A DNA stretch of 64,000 nt from NCBI GenBank assembly GCA_029706075.1, contig JAINUG010000168.1, forward strand, positions 1,116,001 through 1,180,000, read 5' to 3'. Source of the DNA: Aldrovandia affinis (Eukaryota; Chordata; Actinopteri; Notacanthiformes; Halosauridae). The notes under the pieces were generated by a model. It worked only from the letters and a program-made list of their open reading frames with translations. It did not search any database and was not told the DNA's origin. The position numbers and the translations under genes were made by a program. Every line of letters starts with the position of its first letter. Position 1 is the stretch's first letter. Shown here in pieces: positions 46,772 to 58,607 of the stretch.

Positions 46772-48001
46772 TCAGGCTGCTGCTTCTTCTAGCAGGCACA
46801 ACTTGCTTACTGGTCTCTCCAACATGTTGGTCTTGGTCTTTATCTTGACTCTTCGTACCACCCCGCTTGAATCCGGTAGTGTTTCGACTACTCTTCCCAG
46901 GAGCCAGGAGTTGCGTGGGGAAGTGCTGTCCACTAGGAGCACGACATCTCCAGTTGCGAAGTTTCGTCTTGGTGTTGACCATTTCTGGCGCTCTTGGAGG
47001 AGTGGGAGATACTCACGAGTCCATCTAGTCCAGAACAAATCCGACAAGTACTGGACTTGCTTCCATCTTTTCTTTGTGTACATGTCGTCTTTGTTGAAGA
47101 TGCCTGGGGGCATGTTAGGTTGGGACTTCAACAGCAACAAATGGTTGGGTGTCAGAGGCTCGAGGTCGTTCATGTCATCCGAGATGGTGGTGAGCGGTCT
47201 TCCATTGATGATGCTCTCGACCTCGCACATCGTCGTCTGAATACAGTCGCGTTTATGGCTTGCTCCTTCATGATAGAGCTGAGGATTCTTCTGACTGTTC
47301 GAATCTGTCTCTCCCAAACACCGCCTTGGTGGGAGGCTGCTGGGCTGTTGAATATCCATTTGATTTATTTTGGTTGTAAGGCTCTTTCGATCTTGTCATT
47401 ATCCAGTTGTTGGATTGATTCTCTCAATTCTCTTTCGCGGCCACGAAATTCGTGCCGTTATCCGAACGCATGATGGTGACTTGACCTCTGCGGCATACAA
47501 AGCGTCGGGTGCGTTTATGCAAGAGTCTGTGTCGAGGCTGTCTGCGACTCTATGTGTATGGCTCTCAGGGTAAGGCAGGTGAACAACACGCCGTATCTCT
47601 TGACTGTACCCGGCCCCGCTTTACATCAAAGGGCCCGAAGAAGTCGACGCCGGTGTTGGTAAATGGGGTTTATCGGGCAGGAGGCGATCTTCAGGTAAGT
47701 TCGCCATCTTCTGCTCCCCGACCTTTCCAGTGACCCTGCGGCACACAACACACTTGTTGAGTAGCTTTCTGATTGCAGAGTTGGCTTGTGGGATCCAATA
47801 TTTGCGTCTTAGCTGCGCCAGGACATAGCTGCGTCCGGCGTGTCCTGTCCTTTGGTGGATGTCTGACAGGATCAGTGTGGCAACTCTGCTGTGTTTAGAT
47901 ATGATGGCTGGGCGTTTGGCGGTCTCTGGCATGGCTGACTTGTTGAGTCTTCCGCCGACCCTCAGGATGCTGTCTTGAAGTATAGGGTCTAGTCTGAACA
48001 A
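46772..48001 (-). pseudogene. BEL/Pao integrase
   Basis: 48001-47621 carries the zinc-binding HHCC (SDIHQRTGHAGRSYVLAQL...NKCVVCR) and part of the catalytic core. Frames between 47640 and 47370 carry GVDFFGPF-like (first Asp) and RSDNGTNFV (second Asp) sequence and the third block with its Glu ([14 protein letters not shown]). 47359-46772 holds the C-terminal domain used by BEL integrases ([40 protein letters not shown]). Three or more frame breaks separate the blocks. It ends with TGA or TAA at 46772, about 130 bp before the 3' LTR. Confidence 0.9.
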
Positions 48002-49872
48002 CTGACTGTTGCGACTAACTTGCTTTCCCTTCTGTAGTACTTGGAGTTCTTCGTTGAACTGTTGTCTCTGAACTTGATTATTTCTGACTCGGCTGCGACC
48101 AGATCATCCAAGGTAAGTGGTTTCTTTTCCCTTGTTGATTTGTATTTCTTCATGTGATGTTCTAACTTTGACCTTTGCTTTTCATGGTCTTTTTCTGCTT
48201 GGATGATGGTTCTTGATAACTCCTTTCTTTCATCTTTCAGTTGTTGCAGAGTTCTCTTTAGTTTTAGAATCCAGGCCACAGCTCGTTTTAGTTTATGCCA
48301 CTCTGAGTAGTAGTCGATCAGCTTGTTCATTGGTTCTTTGTCCTCTTCGACTTTGATTGTGTTGACTGTCGCCATGTTCTTGACCTCAGGGTCGTTTTGA
48401 AGGCTTTCCTTCCTTTGCATGGGTTGCTCCGGCCAGTCAGACTCGTTGTTCAGCAGGAAACTTGGTCCGTCGATCCACGTTCTTGACTGTGCCAAGCTCT
48501 TGGCCTTCAGGCCCCTGCTGGGTAGATCCGCTGGGTTTTCTGTTGTTCTTACATACTTCCACTGGGAAGGCTTGGTGGCTTCTCGGATCACGTTGATTCT
48601 GTTTGCCACAAAGGTTTTGAAGCGAGCAGTGTCGTTGTCTATGTATCTGAGCACCGTAGTGCTATCGGTCCAGAAGGTAGACGGCTGTAGCGGAACTTGG
48701 AGTTCTTGGTGCAGCATCTTGTCTATCTTCACGGCGATGACTGCCGCTGTCAGTTCTAGTCTTGGGATCGTGACCTGTTTGAGTGAGGCCACTCTCGACT
48801 TGCCCATCACGAGGGAACAATGCTTCTTGCCTTGCTTGTTCTCCAGTAACAGGTAAGATGCGGTGCCATAGGCATACTCTGAGGCATCCAAGAAGTGGTG
48901 CAACTGCGCTGAAGCAGTGCGTCCGAAGTCGGCAGGTTTCAAGCACCTGTTCACTTGGAAGTTGGAGAGGTAGGTAACATCTTCTGTCCATCCTTTCCAA
49001 TCCTCTGCATGTTTTTCACTGATGTCTTCGTCCCATCCACTTTGCTCCTTACAGAGATCTTTCAGCAGGAGTTTAGCGGGCAGGATGACCGGTGCCAGTA
49101 GGCCGAGGGGGTCGTAGATGGAGTTGACGACGGCCAGGATTCCCCTTCTTGTCATTGGCTTGTCCGGCAACTTGATGCTGTAGGTGAAAGCATCTGTTTC
49201 TGTATCCCACTGTATACCGAGCGCTCTCTCGACAGGTAGAGCTTCAGAGCTGAGATCCAGGTTCTTTGTTTCTTTAGCTCTCTGTTCTTTGGGAATGGAC
49301 ATGAGCACCTTTCTGTTATGGCTCGTCCACTTTGTCAAAGTGAATCCTCCGCTGGCACACAGGGTGCGAAGGTCTTTAGCCAAGGTCATTGCGTCATCTT
49401 CGGTAGGCACGCTCTTCAAGCAGTCGTCTACGTAGAAGTTGTTTAGGACTGTCTGGACGGCTTCTGGGGACGCAGTGTCTTTGTGATCCTCAGCGGTCCT
49501 CTTCAATGCATATGATGCGATGCTGGGTGACGAGGTGGCGCCAAAGAGGTGCACCATCATTCTGAACTCTTCCATGGGCTCGTTCAACTTGCCGTCGGGC
49601 CACCAAAGGAAGCGTTGGAGGTCTGCGTCATGTTCAGGTACCTTCACCTGATAAAACATCGACTCAATGTCAGCCATCATCGCAACTGGCTCCTCACGGA
49701 ATCTTAAGAGGACACCAACCAGCGTGTTGGTCATGTTGGGTCCCTGTAGTAGTCTACTGTTCAGAGACTGGTCTTGAAAGGAGGCGGCGCAGTCGAAGAC
49801 TACTCGTATCTTTTCTCTTCTTAGGGTGATACACCCCGTGGTGTGGTATGTAGGACACCCTGGCGTCAGCAC
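47989..49872 (-). pseudogene. BEL/Pao reverse transcriptase and RNase H, 627-codon open frame
   Basis: Reads [36 protein letters not shown] (first catalytic Asp), [23 protein letters not shown] (YVDD active site), then RNase [40 protein letters not shown] and [11 protein letters not shown], which hold its acidic residues. The frame ends at 47989 shortly after a lysine-rich coil. Upstream, two one-base shifts near 49820-49870 separate it from the protease frame. The enzyme domains themselves look intact. Confidence 0.93.
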
Positions 49873-50765
49873 GGTTCAGCTGGTCGTCCGAACTCGGACG
49901 GCGTAGCCTTTTCGATGACATTGTCCATGAAGCACTTGTAATCTTCATAGAAGCCAGGGTCCTTCCTGAACTTTCTGTGCAAGCTAGCCAGGCGCTGCTC
50001 CGCCATACAACGGTTCTTGGGCATTGGCAGCTTGTGGTTCCTGAGCGGCAACCCGATGCTGTAGTGGCCGTTCTCGAAGGTTGTCGTTTTCTTCACCGAC
50101 TGCATGAACTGCTTGTCTTCTTGAGACATCTCTTCTTTGTCGTCGTAGTTACGCTCTGGGAAATCAGTGTTGTACTGTTGTACGAGTAACTTCTCGATTT
50201 CTGTCACTGTGATTCTGTTTACTGAGCAGTGAGGTGGTTTTTCCTTTTCACTCAGCTCCTTCCTTGTGGGTCCGTTCACGACCCAGCCAATGGCAGTCTT
50301 CACCGCATAGGGTCCTCCATTTCGACTGTTTATGACGTGCCATGGCTCCATTGCGCTTGAACAGTTCGCTCCGATAAGTAGGTCGACGTCCGCTTCTATC
50401 TCTGGCAGGCGCACTTCGCTGAGGTAGGGCCACTTCCGGATCTCTGATTGCTTGGGTATGTTCTCGGTGTGCACAGGTATGCTACCGTTGGTGTACGCCT
50501 TGGGGAGCTCGATGAACTTGCTGTCTTCCAGCCCACATACCTCCAAGTCTGATATCACGTAGCTGTTCATGGGTTTCTGTCCTCCAGGCCGATCTTGATT
50601 CATGGTGCTCAGAAGTATTTGTGTTGGTTTCCCTTTAACATTCAGTTTCTTTCGCAGGTCTTCTGTGATGAATGTCGCTGTGCTCCCCGGGTCCATAAAA
50701 GCATACGTTTCTACATGCTTGTCGCTCTTTCTTGACTTGATTTTCACCGGTACTATTGACAGCAC
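49866..50765 (-). pseudogene. BEL/Pao protease region
   Basis: Begins VLSIVPVKIKSRKSD in the frame offset by one base from gag. The active site reads YAFMDPGSTATFITEDL; Asp-Pro-Gly in place of Asp-Thr/Ser-Gly is a form seen in BEL proteases. The flap-side block DLLIGANCSSAMEPWHV follows. The C-terminal part (AVKTAIGWVVNGP, DKQFMQSVKKTTTFENGHY) leads into RT. The frame stops at 49866. Confidence 0.88.
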
Positions 50766-52942
50766 ACATTCGTTTTCTCCGGCCCCAGTGAGGCAGGTGG
50801 CCTCTGCTTGCGTGGGGACTTGTGGGCTTGCTTCTTCTTCTTCTTGAGCGCCGTTGTTCTTTCCTGAGAGGCAGAGTCTTCTTTATCTTTGTGTAGGATG
50901 TCTGGGTGCTTTAATTCACATTCCTTACACTCTGTTCTTTTCCTGCAGAACTTACTGAGATGGCCCGAAGCCAAGCACCCGAAGCATAAGCCCCTTGACT
51001 TCAAAAACTCCACCCGTTCCTTGTGCGGCTGATTCTTGATTTTGTTGCAGGTGGCTAGGGTGTGAGCTTGCTGACAGTACATACATGGCTTTTCGAAGGC
51101 GCTTCCTTTTTTATTTGGGTTTGTTGACTTCTCTCTTGCCCCTTTAGTCTTTTGGTTTTCAGCGGAGACGTTCGTTGCGAAGCTCCCTCGTTTCTCTTTC
51201 TTAGCTGGGGTAGGACGGCTGTCTGGGATGTCGCCGAAGAGGGGATCCGTTGCTATTTTGGCTTGATGCTCTATGTAGCTCACCAGGTCGGCAAATTTTG
51301 CTCTTCGGTCTCGCCTCTCTTTGATGTTGTAGGCTTCAGCGCGCCAATGCTCTTTCATTTTGTAGGGTAACTTGGATACCACTGTCCGTAGGTTGGTAGG
51401 GTTATCCATCTCCTCCAGGGACTCTATGTCCTCCATAGTGTTGCGGCATCCGATTAGGAACATTGCATAGGCATTTAGCGCCTTTCCGTCTTCAGACTTG
51501 ATCTGCGGCCACTGGAGTGCCTTGTCGATGTGTGCGCTGGCGATCCGTAGTTCGTCCCCGTAATGCTTGTGTAACAGTCACTTTGCTTCTTTGTAGCCTC
51601 TGCTAGGTTGCATGTGGACGCAGCTCCGAACTAGCTCTTGGGGTTCGCCATTTGTAAATTGTTCCAAGAAGTACAGTTTATCCTGATCGTTGTCTGTCTT
51701 CTGTTCTATGGAATGTTCGAATGCTCGGATGAAGGACTTGTATTGCAGTGCGTCACCCCTGAACACTGGAATATCCTTGGTTGGTAGCTGGGATTGCTTC
51801 TGCTGCTTTACGAGCAGCTCTGTGATCACGTTCTGCTTTTGCATGACCTTCAGTATATCACCATCTCTGCTAACGTTGGAATGAGAGCTGATGTCTTGTA
51901 GAGCCATCGGTGGTGTTTGTAGCATCTGCGGCGGTGTTTGAGGAGTCGTAACATCTGGTTGAGGAGGCGAGGCGCGGGTTACGTCGTGTCTCAGGCTCCC
52001 TCTGTTTCTTGACCTTCGCCCGTGACTACTCGCACCATCTTCTGATCTTTCGTATTCATTGAGCACTTTTAGTTTCGCGCTACTTTCGGCCAATGCAGTT
52101 TCCATCTCAAGTTCTTCCTTTTTAGCCTTTATTCTAGCTATTTCTATGCTCCGCCATTGCTTTGCTTGAACTTCTTCTGTTTCGCGCTGTTTCTTTAAGG
52201 CGACTTCTTCCAGTTCGCGCTGTTTCTTTAAGGCGGTTTCTTCCAACTCGAGTCGCTGCAGCTCCGCTTCTTCTTGTTCTAGTTGCTGCCTTCTCTTTAG
52301 CGCCGTGGCGCGTTCCAGTAGCGCTGCATGTTCTGCCTCTTGTCTAACACGGGTCGCTGACACTCTCGATTCTACTGTTGAGCGGCTTACGCGAGACCCG
52401 TGTGAGCATACTGACCCAGGGTTGTGGACGCCGGTCTGCGAGGCGCTATCGTCTGGCTGGACGCCATCTTGCAGGACATCTTCCGCTTCAGGCTGCCTTT
52501 TTAGCGGAGCGTTCTCTTTCTGCCGATCAGATATGTGTGCAGCTGCGATCCATTCTTTCGCTCTTTTAATAAAGCCTATGATGGACGCCATTTTTGGTTC
52601 AAACCAGTTCTCTTGGTCTATTGCCTGTTCATCTTCAGACATAAGGCCCAGTACTTCTCTGTTAAGACATTTAAATTCTTCTAATGTACTAACAAAGTCA
52701 TTTTCCATTCCATCTTGGACAAGTTCTGCATTTTGTTCATCCTTCATCAATGCTTCTGTTACATTAATTCTGGTAGACAAATCTCTTAATCTTTGTCTTC
52801 TTAGTGCAATGCATCTTTGTAATTTACTTTCCATTCCTTTTTCTGTTAGCCTACGTGACCTCTCCTTATCCTGCTCCGTAGGATTTTCCACGTTTCTTTG
52901 CTCCTTTTCCCCATCCATCTTATCAATTGCAGACTGGCTCAT
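50753..52942 (-). pseudogene. BEL/Pao gag with one in-frame TGA
   Basis: First ATG at 52940-52942 (MSQSAIDKMDGEKEQR). The first 250 residues are charged and coiled (ELEEVALKKQRETEEVQAKQ). Next come a capsid-like part (KDIPVFRGDALQYKSFIRAF), a TGA at 51578-51580 where arginine is expected (GYKEAK*LLHKHYGD), the remaining capsid (NLRTVVSKLPYKMKEHW), and two zinc knuckles (CMYCQQAHTLATC; CFGCLASGHLSKFC) with a third C-rich motif. Gag ends VCCQ at 50753, overlapping the protease frame by 13 bases. The TGA is compatible with decay of a CGA codon. Confidence 0.9.
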
Positions 52943-53078
52943 TTTAGTTGCATGCAATGTGTTCAAAAGCACCTTTTAATTCAAAGTCACTTTTCTCAAT
53001 AAAAACAAATGCAATACAGCTTCTATTACAATGCCAGACTCTGCATGGCTGAGTCAAAGTTGCATGCGCAGGATAGCT

Positions 53079-53190
53079 ATCAATCGCTTTAACCTTTTCA
53101 GTCGCGGAGCCTCCGTGTAGCTAGCTATAAATAGCTTTAACCTTTTCAGTCGCGGAGCCTCCGTGTAGCTAGCTATCAATCGCTTTAGCC
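53079..53190. repeat. 48-bp tandem repeat in the BEL/Pao leader (2.3 copies)
   Basis: Two 48-bp units (53079-53126, 53127-53174) share CTTTAACCTTTTCAGTCGCG followed by GAGCCTCCGTGTAGCTAGCT; a third starts at 53175. It lies between the 5' LTR and gag, the untranslated leader where packaging signals usually lie. Confidence 0.9.
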
Positions 53191-53439
53191 TTCTTTTACG
53201 TTAGCTTTCTTGGCTGTAGCTTTCTATCTTCGCCACATCTCTTGCTGGCATATAGACAATATGACGATTTCTCTTTACCTTGTCTCGTAGAGTCAAAGGA
53301 TTACCCGTTCTCCTACTTCAGATTGCCTCCCGTGTCTATGCTTCCAGCCACCTTTCAGTCCGGTTCCATCCAGTTCCAAGCCACTTTCTTCTCCGAGTCC
53401 GTGTGGCTCGCTAGCTAGCTTAGCTAGTTTTTTGACAAA

Positions 53440-53922
53440 TATAGGTGTGTTCCCAACACGTCTTCTAAAAATGAAACACCCTTTGAAGCCAGAGTAACGT
53501 GGAGTCTTGAACGCAGACGACAGGACAAGAGACTTGTAGTTTACAATTTAATAACAAGCTCTTCTTACAAATCAGGTCGAATGTATAAATGTATAATGTA
53601 ATGCCGAATGGTCAAAAAACTGTGTCGCTATCAGGAGCTGGCTTCATCTAACTAACCGGAAGCTTGATCTGCATCCCACAATGCTGCACATAGGTCACGT
53701 GATTAATTCTAGATTCACAGTTCTAAATAAAGAAATGTTCTATCTCACTTGTCTCTGTGTCTATTTTTAAACTAATGAATTCTAAATGTACTTATACCAT
53801 GAAATTATCATGTCAGTCTTTTTAACTAAATTATCAAACATGAAAATATTAATATATCAATATATAAAATATGAACTACCGATACGGTATATAAATTAGC
53901 CGATTCCTAAACGGCCCCTACA
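53440..53922 (-). mobile_element. BEL/Pao 5' LTR
   Basis: 483 bp, the upstream LTR for the minus-strand element. It lacks five bases (one AACAA step at about 53550) present in the other LTR and otherwise agrees by eye. The sequence just inside it (TTTGTCAAAAAAC) is not a standard tRNA primer site that I recognise. Confidence 0.92.
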
Positions 53923-54029
53923 TTTAATTAATTAATATTTGCACATTATTTCCTCCATAAAATAAAAAACAAGGTGTGGTTCACACTAACATTAACTAGA
54001 TAAGAAGAGGTGTTAGCTAAACTGCGTTT

Positions 54030-55795
54030 TTCCACCACACAGCAGGGCATGGCACGGCAGGGTAACCATCCATACCCATAACTATCCTGTTCATGGGTCG
54101 AGTCCCTGTGTCGTTTTTCTATCGCACAACAGAACCGTGAAAATAGTTAGTTAGATAGAACCGAGTTAGATAGGAGTTATCTGGTGACAAAAACGACTGT
54201 GCCGCTGTGCTGACATTGTACACATTCCAGCTCAAATTCACGAAAGCAGAACATGGCTTTCCCCATAACATTAGCTACAATTTTCTTACCTCTACCTAGG
54301 CGTTTGGGAGTCATACCAGGGGCAGCGAGTGCATGAGGTACCATACAGTGATTTCACACTAGGCTATATAATCTTTCATATTTGGCTATATTATTCGGCG
54401 TTGGTCCTCCAATGAATTGCAATTTACCATGATCACGTTTAATATCTCATATTTCTTACATCTGTTGCCTACATTTTTTCAATCGTATAAAATATTACCT
54501 ATATTTGTCTTTGTGTTTACATCTGTGCTTTCATACAGCTTGTCACTGCAAAAATATGTCCAGTACCAGCTAGGAGTAGTAGTGAACGATATATCGTGTT
54601 CCGATCGTTATTCTGATATGAGCATTTGTAATATAGCACCAAACTTTGCAATATAAGTCTATAGTAACGCTCGACACTGGGAATGTTTTGTTTTACATTT
54701 GTTTCGCACACAAACTCGCAGACTAGCTCTGTCTCCCCATAACTCATTTACCAAAATTACATCCCAGAGTCAGTCCTAGCCCAAGTAAGCATCAATCTCA
54801 GATGCGTTTGAAAAAAGAAAAGCTCTCGAAGGCACAATGAAATCACAGAGGCTATCACCTTCCACCTCCAAAAGACATGATACTAATATATACTGTAAGC
54901 AAATCTTCCAGAAATTGATCCACAGGCTTTATAAGCGAAACAATCAAAGCAACCACAACAAACCTGTGGTCCAGGCAGATAGCTGAGCCATATATAAGTT
55001 TAACGGTGCACTTTATTAAGAAGGACTTTGAGTTAAGAAGAGGCTGCTTGCAAACGTTGTTTTCCCCCAGAGATCACATGGGGAAAAACATAGTGCTCAA
55101 TTTTTTTTATTACCGACTTTTTAATTTTAATTTATGTAATATTTATTTTCAGTCACAACTTAAGAAAAAATCTTTTAAGGTTTAATTTATGTCTGTACTT
55201 CTTTTATTTATACAGTGCTGTGGTGAAAGAAACAGTAGGATGTCTGTGTTTATTCAGTAATGTGAACAGTTGAATACAGTTGAATAAATGTTTTCAACAT
55301 TTCAGTAGGCTAAACTAATATTGTTTGGGTTCCCTCAGTTCACTTAATATAATGGCTATTCTATGTCTGGAACACATATATCAATGATACATTTTCCACC
55401 AATGTGTTTTGTTACGTCGCGTGGTATATTGCAATATGTAGCAAGATTATCGCAATTATGAAATTTTGCCCATATTGTGCAGCCCTAGCAAAGAGCTAAA
55501 AAAAATTAAATGCCAGTGTCAGCAAGATTGTTGAAACACTTTGTCATTTGACACTAATGTCCAGTTCAGATCCTTTTGAAATCAATAATCAATAGAATGA
55601 AAATCAATAGTTTGCAGTATTGCTAGATCCACCCTTAGGTCCCTGTTTGGCTCGCTAGTACCTAAAGAGAGAAGTAGCTCAATTCAGCACGGGTACTTAG
55701 GTTCAGTACGGGTCGCTTAGCGGTAGAAAAAGCGACAGAAAGTGGGAGCACGGATTTGTCACCGTGCCGCACTATATTGTGTGGTGGAAAAACAC
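54030..55795. repeat. Candidate TIR element, 1.8 kb
   Basis: GCGTTTTTCCACCACACA near 54030 and the complement of TGTGTGGTGGAAAAACAC near 55795 are inverted, followed inward on both sides by a related GTCG(C)TTTTTCTA block at similar distance. Inside there is no transposase. A hAT-like end, whose complement starts CTAGGGCTGCACAATAT, lies at about 55395-55490. No target duplication confirmed. Confidence 0.5.
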
Positions 55796-55931
55796 AAATA
55801 AATAGTGTAGGTGCCTCATGGCTTTTCAGGAACCAAAAAACACATTTGATTGGTAGCTAATGCGTAATGGGGATATATGAATTGTAGATATCTCATGAGG
55901 TGGTTCTAAGACTGCCATGATATATTGAGTG

Positions 55932-56443
55932 ATTACATTACATTACATTACATTACAGGCATTTGGCAGACGCTCTTATCCAGAGCGACGTACAACGAAG
56001 TGTTAACCGTAGTCAAGAACAGTTTAGCTGAAAGCCACCCTAGTGGGAAGTACAGTTCCTAGGTGCTAGGAGCAACCACATAGTTAAACTAGGACCCTGT
56101 TGGTAAATCTGTAGCCACAATTCAAAGGTAGCAATAAAGCAATCAATGCAGAAAATAATGGCTAAGCCTAATACAATACATAAACAAGTAGACATGTGTA
56201 ATACTAAGCAACTATGTCCCTAAGTTAACAAAAACTGGACTACGGGGAGAGGTGCACCCTGAAGAGGTGAGTCTTCAGTCGTCGCTTGAAGGTGGCCAGG
56301 GTCTCAGCTGTTCTGACTTCCACAGGAAGGTCATTCCACAATTGTGGAGCCAGAACCGACAGGAGACGTGACCGGGAAGCGCAGGTGTGGAGGTGCTAGG
56401 CGTCCTGAGGTAGCAGAACGGAGTGGTCTGGCAGGTGTGTAGG
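55932..56443 (-). repeat. 5'-truncated L2-clade LINE, 3' untranslated region
   Basis: ATTAC repeats, the stem-loop (55972-55986) and about 450 bp colinear with 37655-39170 without the Tc1 insertion. It includes GGTGAGTCTTCAGTCGTCGC, which corresponds to the last codons of the LINE RT. It stops at GGCAGGTGTGTAGG. Confidence 0.88.
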
Positions 56444-56633
56444 TAGCTACTTCTGTAATGATAGCTGTACTTCTGATAGCTACTTCTGTAATTAAATCAC
56501 GGGCAATTATTTGTCTGTTTTGCTCTATTGCTATACTTTGACACCTTTACGTAGCCTGAACTGATATTAAACTCATATTTTAATATTCCTGTGTGAATTA
56601 TTTCCCCTGAAAACCAAGGGTAAGTGTACCTAT

Positions 56634-57108
56634 TGTGGCATCCCAAGGGGCAGGATGAGGAAATGGCCGCCTGCCTCTTTTATTCACTGGAGAGGAAACC
56701 AAGCAATTGGGACTGCTGAAGGTCATTCGGAGGCCTTTTTAAGTTACTGACTCCTGTCACACTTGGAAGGAGTAGGGTAGTGGTTGGAGAGAAGTGTTTT
56801 GGATTGCCATTCGTGTTTGAATTGAATTGAATTGGATTGTTTGAGGACCCCGCTTTGTGTACAGGCTTTTGGACTGTATTGAGGAACTGGAATTGGATTT
56901 AGACTATGGATTACGGACAGCGACGACAAGTAAGGATTGTGGACTTTGTGTTTTGGATTCCCCGAATACCCCGCCCTTTGTTTTGTTTTGTCAAGATTTG
57001 TTTAATAAAGTGTTGTTTTGTTTGTAATATTGACTCCTTCGGGTTATTTTACTTGCCTACGTCCTCTGCAAGGTCCGTGAGTGTCGCCCAATCCCAAGGG
57101 ACACCACA
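56634..57108 (+). mobile_element. Solo LTR, 475 bp
   Basis: Begins TGTGGCATCCC and ends GGGACACCACA, with CTAT on both sides (56630-56633, 57109-57112). TTTAATAAAG near 57001-57010 serves as a polyadenylation-type signal. No internal coding part. The family is probably Ty3/gypsy, judged only by its look. Confidence 0.75.
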
Positions 57109-57112
57109 CTAT

Positions 57113-58594
57113 TAACCTCACCAAAATCTACATTTGGACACAAGATATATTGCCATCATTTGTGTAGGTCAAGAAAAAGTGAAAAATTAAAAATAAATTA
57201 AAAAATTATCGCGTCCAGCGGGTTCTCTACTTGCGTCGTTGGCTCTAGCTAGCTATATTTTGTTGACAAACATTTTTTTTTCTGCAAATCCAGTTGGAAA
57301 CTTTGCTCTTGGGGAAATGCACTGCTTTTGTAGCTAGCTAACATTCTCATTAGTTATTTGACGTTATCTATTTGGCCTCAGTTCACCACCAATTGTGTGA
57401 CATAGGCTAGCTGCTAATCAAGTTAACCAGCTTGCTAATTAGCTACAGTATATTAATACGGATAGTCCGATACAATTTATTCAAAGTTATCAAAAGAAAA
57501 TTAACCCTGCTTAGTAATGACAATTGCTGATGCACAGTTGTCTAAATGTAATACAGGCCAGGCTAACCCAGGGTCTACTACATTTAAAAAGAATCCCAGT
57601 CACTTGATGCTATATACAACATGCAATGAGAAATTACATATTACAGTTTCTGGAGCACACTTTCTTATGTCTTACAGGATCCTATCATAAGGTATGATGG
57701 TATAAACATAGGGTTATTTTGTACATCATACATGACTGCGTTGCACATTGGCCCTTGCCGATGTTTACTACATTGGTATTTATATTTGTGGTTCCCTAGT
57801 CTAGCGACTAGCAAACTCCCCCATCTGTGGTGGAGCGTCATTAAACGAACAGACTTCAAGTCGCAGCGAGTATACTGACATTTGCTCGCAACGCCGTATT
57901 CGACAGCAGTTCGACAGCCTGTGCGAACACGCCAAATTCGATTTCGTTTGAAGTATACTGAGGTCTTTACCCTACCGGCTGCAGCGTTAGCTAATGACGT
58001 TCGATACCTAAGGACTTAAGCTTAAATGGCCTCATGATGGTAACTTTAGGTACCGTACCTAATAGTTATAACGTTAACGTTACTGAAATAAATTCAGTCA
58101 ATTAGCAACAGCGGTTTGCTAACAAGAACATATCAAGCTACCGTTTATCGAAAAGTATTTTGTTTTTACTTCATGCATCGGAGGTTAGAGTCCGTATCCC
58201 TGCGACATTCCACAGAATCACCTGATAGCCATGTTGCGACTAAACTCTTAACCTGAAATGTGTTGTTTAAACCGGGGGAAGTATGTCGCCGGAAAATTCC
58301 ACCAACCGAAGATTGTTTTGTGCACCAAAACGACTGATAATAATAGCCTAATAATGAAAAAATGCAAAACTGAGAGTAAGGTAGGTATCCAAAAAACCCA
58401 TGCTTACCTTGGCTACGTAGCTCTCTCTGTCAAAAGTGAGCGTTTCGGTAAATGTAAATTTACGCAGTAAACCTTCCCCCTGTAGTGGTTCAGGAAATGG
58501 CAGGTTTGGGCTATCGGCCGCTTATTGCAACAGGGTTAAAACTTCAAAATAAAAGTTCAATATCTGCAATGGGACAGGATTAGTATGTTGTTTA
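57113..58594. other. Unannotated DNA
   Basis: About 1.5 kb, the longest stretch without a recognised repeat. ORFs are short. No exon-like splice pairs or RNA genes identified. A candidate for unique host intergenic or intronic DNA. Confidence 0.45.
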
Positions 58595-58607
58595 TCTCAA
58601 CAAGGCT

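Larger units (their letters stand above)
46154..53922 (-). mobile_element. Complete BEL/Pao LTR retrotransposon, recent insertion
   Basis: 7769 bp. The LTRs 53440-53922 (5' for the minus-strand element) and 46154-46641 (3') are identical by eye apart from one 5-bp indel. TTTAA flanks the element exactly (46149-46153 and 53923-53927). Gag, protease, RT, RNase H and integrase follow in normal BEL order. Despite the LTR identity the coding region has a stop in gag and several frame breaks in pol, so it was probably copied with help from an intact relative. Confidence 0.95.

Noticed and set aside
50753-50765. Programmed frameshift between BEL gag and protease
   Set aside because: The 13-base overlap has no slippery heptamer that I recognise, and pol has further unprogrammed shifts. 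Sibling copies would be needed to reopen this.
51578-51580. Programmed stop-codon readthrough in BEL/Pao gag
   Set aside because: The TGA lies inside the capsid-like region, not at a gag-pol boundary, and fits a single C-to-T change in a CGA codon; other breaks in pol favour decay.
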